From assembly GCA_020850025.1 (NCBI GenBank), contig JADZFI010000107.1:1-5809 (forward strand): a stretch of 5,809 nt of DNA. The letters run 5' to 3'. This document shows, piece after piece, positions 4,726 through 5,809 of this stretch (position 1 is the stretch's first letter; each line of letters begins with the position of its first letter). This DNA comes from Saprospiraceae bacterium (GTDB lineage Bacteria > Bacteroidota > Bacteroidia > Chitinophagales > Saprospiraceae). The translations under genes were made by a program, and so were the position numbers. Below the pieces are notes generated by a model. The model saw nothing but the letters and a program-made list of their open reading frames with translations, ran no database searches and was not told where the DNA came from.

Positions 4726-5809
4726 CTATCTTTTTGGCACTTTTCCCTCTACTTTGCGTTTAATCCTGAACTCGGTGCGGCGGTTGAGCTGATGTTGTTC
4801 TTCACTGCAATCGGCTCCATTGCCGCAATGGTTCACCAGGCGTGTTTCACCGTATCCTTTCGGGGTAAGGCGGTTTTCGGAAATGCCCTGCGCCACCAGC
4901 CAGTCAACCACCGCCTGTGCCCTTTGCTGGGAAAGCTCCAGATTATATTCGTCTGAACCTCGGGCATCGGTATGGGAGGCAATTTCAACGGCCATATTGG
5001 GATTCTGCAGCAGGGTTTTGAGCAGTTTTCTCAATTCGGGCATGGAGGCCTCATTGGGCTGGATATCGTTAAAATTGTAGTACAAATTCACCAGATATCC
5101 GTCCTGACTGCGCTCCCAGTCGCTCTCTCTGGGCTTGCTTGGCGCCCCGTTATCGAACAATACCCCTTCTTTTACAGAAATACCTTCACCCAGTTCGAAG
5201 GTGGCCGGGCTGCCGTCGGCATTTTCGTACAAGCCGGTTCTTTCGTTGTATCTCGGCCCAGTGGAGAGAATCTCACGATTCGGGATTTCCACAATGAATC
5301 CTTCGCGATCGCGATAAGGTTCCAGGTTCAGGTTAACGCGCTGAACAGCGTGCAGGGTTTGACTTTTGGTGCAAATACCGTCGGCTACGGCCGTAATAAA
5401 CCCCTCTGCTTCTACCCGGAGGGTGTAACAGCAATTTTTATCCAGCCGGAATTTGAACCTGCCGTCGGGGCCGGTAACCAGGGGCTGTGGGGCAGATTTG
5501 CCGCAATCATTGCTCAAAACCACTCGGGCGCCCAGGGCGGGAAAGCCGTCGCGCATGTCGAACACAATGCCCTGCACACTGAAATTGCTTGTTTTGTTCA
5601 ATCCGATTTCCAGGCGGGTAGTCTGCCCGTTTTCCCGGGCGGCACAGCCATTGGCCAGGGCCATGTCGTATCCCTTTTTGGCTGTGGAGAAATCCGCACA
5701 TTCTTCCTGGCGCATATCGAAAGCGGCAATGCCGTCGGCACTGGTGATGATGCTGAAACCGGTGGCCGAATTCAGCACGGTAGCGCCGCTTACGGGTTTT
5801 TCAGTATGA
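4726..5809 (-). CDS. OmpA-family protein with carboxypeptidase-regulatory-like domains, C-terminal part (runs off right edge)
   Basis: The last 360 residues of a larger envelope protein. The frame is open to the window edge, and the residues just inside it (TEKPVSGATVLNSATGFSI) already belong to a domain, so a GTG at 5778 is not the real start. Counting from base 5808, residues about 1-70 and 76-160 look like two carboxypeptidase-regulatory-like beta-sandwich domains; the second has VQGIVFDMRDGFPALGARV, GPDGRFKFRLD and CCYTLRVEAEGF. Residues about 161-238 form a linker. Residues about 239-352 are a canonical OmpA/Pal-type domain: YYNFNDIQP, IASHTDARGSDEYNLELSQQRAQAVVDWL, LTPKGYGETRLVN and LNRRTEFRI. 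D281 and R296 are the expected diaminopimelate-binding pair. The role is peptidoglycan anchoring, probably of an outer-membrane-associated protein. The same order of domains occurs in PorE of the type IX secretion system, but also in many other Bacteroidota proteins, and the N-terminal half needed to decide is outside the window. Confidence 0.9.
   Translation of the reverse strand, partial: HTEKPVSGATVLNSATGFSIITSADGIAAFDMRQEECADFSTAKKGYDMALANGCAARENGQTTRLEIGLNKTSNFSVQGIVFDMRDGFPALGARVVLSNDCGKSAPQPLVTGPDGRFKFRLDKNCCYTLRVEAEGFITAVADGICTKSQTLHAVQRVNLNLEPYRDREGFIVEIPNREILSTGPRYNERTGLYENADGSPATFELGEGISVKEGVLFDNGAPSKPRESDWERSQDGYLVNLYYNFNDIQPNEASMPELRKLLKTLLQNPNMAVEIASHTDARGSDEYNLELSQQRAQAVVDWLVAQGISENRLTPKGYGETRLVNHCGNGADCSEEQHQLNRRTEFRIKRKVEGKVPKR

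Overview
The window looks like chromosomal DNA of a member of the Bacteroidota, probably from the Saprospiria/Lewinella side of the phylum (the phylum is well supported, the finer placement is a guess). Three promoters match the Bacteroidota pattern TTG-N19-21-TAnnTTTG. Genes have A-rich leaders and no clear Shine-Dalgarno. S10 begins with the phylum-typical MNQKIRIKLRSYDYNLVDKS. OmpA-family and carboxypeptidase-regulatory-like domains are abundant.

Layout. (1) 1-758, minus strand: the head of an S10 ribosomal operon. rpsJ (S10) is followed by the first 61 codons of rplC (L3), which starts at GTG and runs off the left edge; an unusual 266-bp gap separates the two. rpsJ has its own promoter at about 850-882, and no fusA lies upstream within the window. 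(2) 759-1795: about 1 kb without a convincing gene, rich in repeats. It includes a 52-bp tandem unit that forms an alternating array of five perfect hairpins (1161-1288) and a C-rich patch with inverted repeats. (3) 1796-2275, plus strand: an Lrp/AsnC-family regulator with its own promoter and a strong terminator. The terminator's T-tract is built into a 38-bp-arm perfect palindrome (2339-2417). (4) 2502-3959, plus strand: a two-gene unit. The first gene encodes an inner-membrane-anchored OmpA-domain protein with a Cys/His cluster. The second encodes a membrane-anchored coiled-coil protein with a C-terminal helix-hairpin-helix domain. A hairpin terminator follows at 4044-4082. (5) 4155-4724, plus strand: an unrecognised 189-residue helical protein, apparently read from a leaderless promoter embedded in a 7-bp tandem repeat. 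(6) 4726-5809, minus strand: a partial OmpA-family protein with carboxypeptidase-regulatory-like domains. It converges on the previous gene with one base between stop codons and runs off the right edge.

How they work together. rpsJ and rplC belong to translation. The two OmpA-family proteins are envelope proteins expected to bind peptidoglycan. The predicted topologies of the 2502/3327 pair place a peptidoglycan-binding domain in the periplasm and an HhH (potential nucleic-acid-binding) domain in the cytoplasm, on either side of the same membrane. This is the most interesting functional hypothesis here. The most unusual DNA structures are the terminator-palindrome fusion and the hairpin array. 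No CRISPR array, tRNA, rRNA, prophage or complete insertion sequence was seen.
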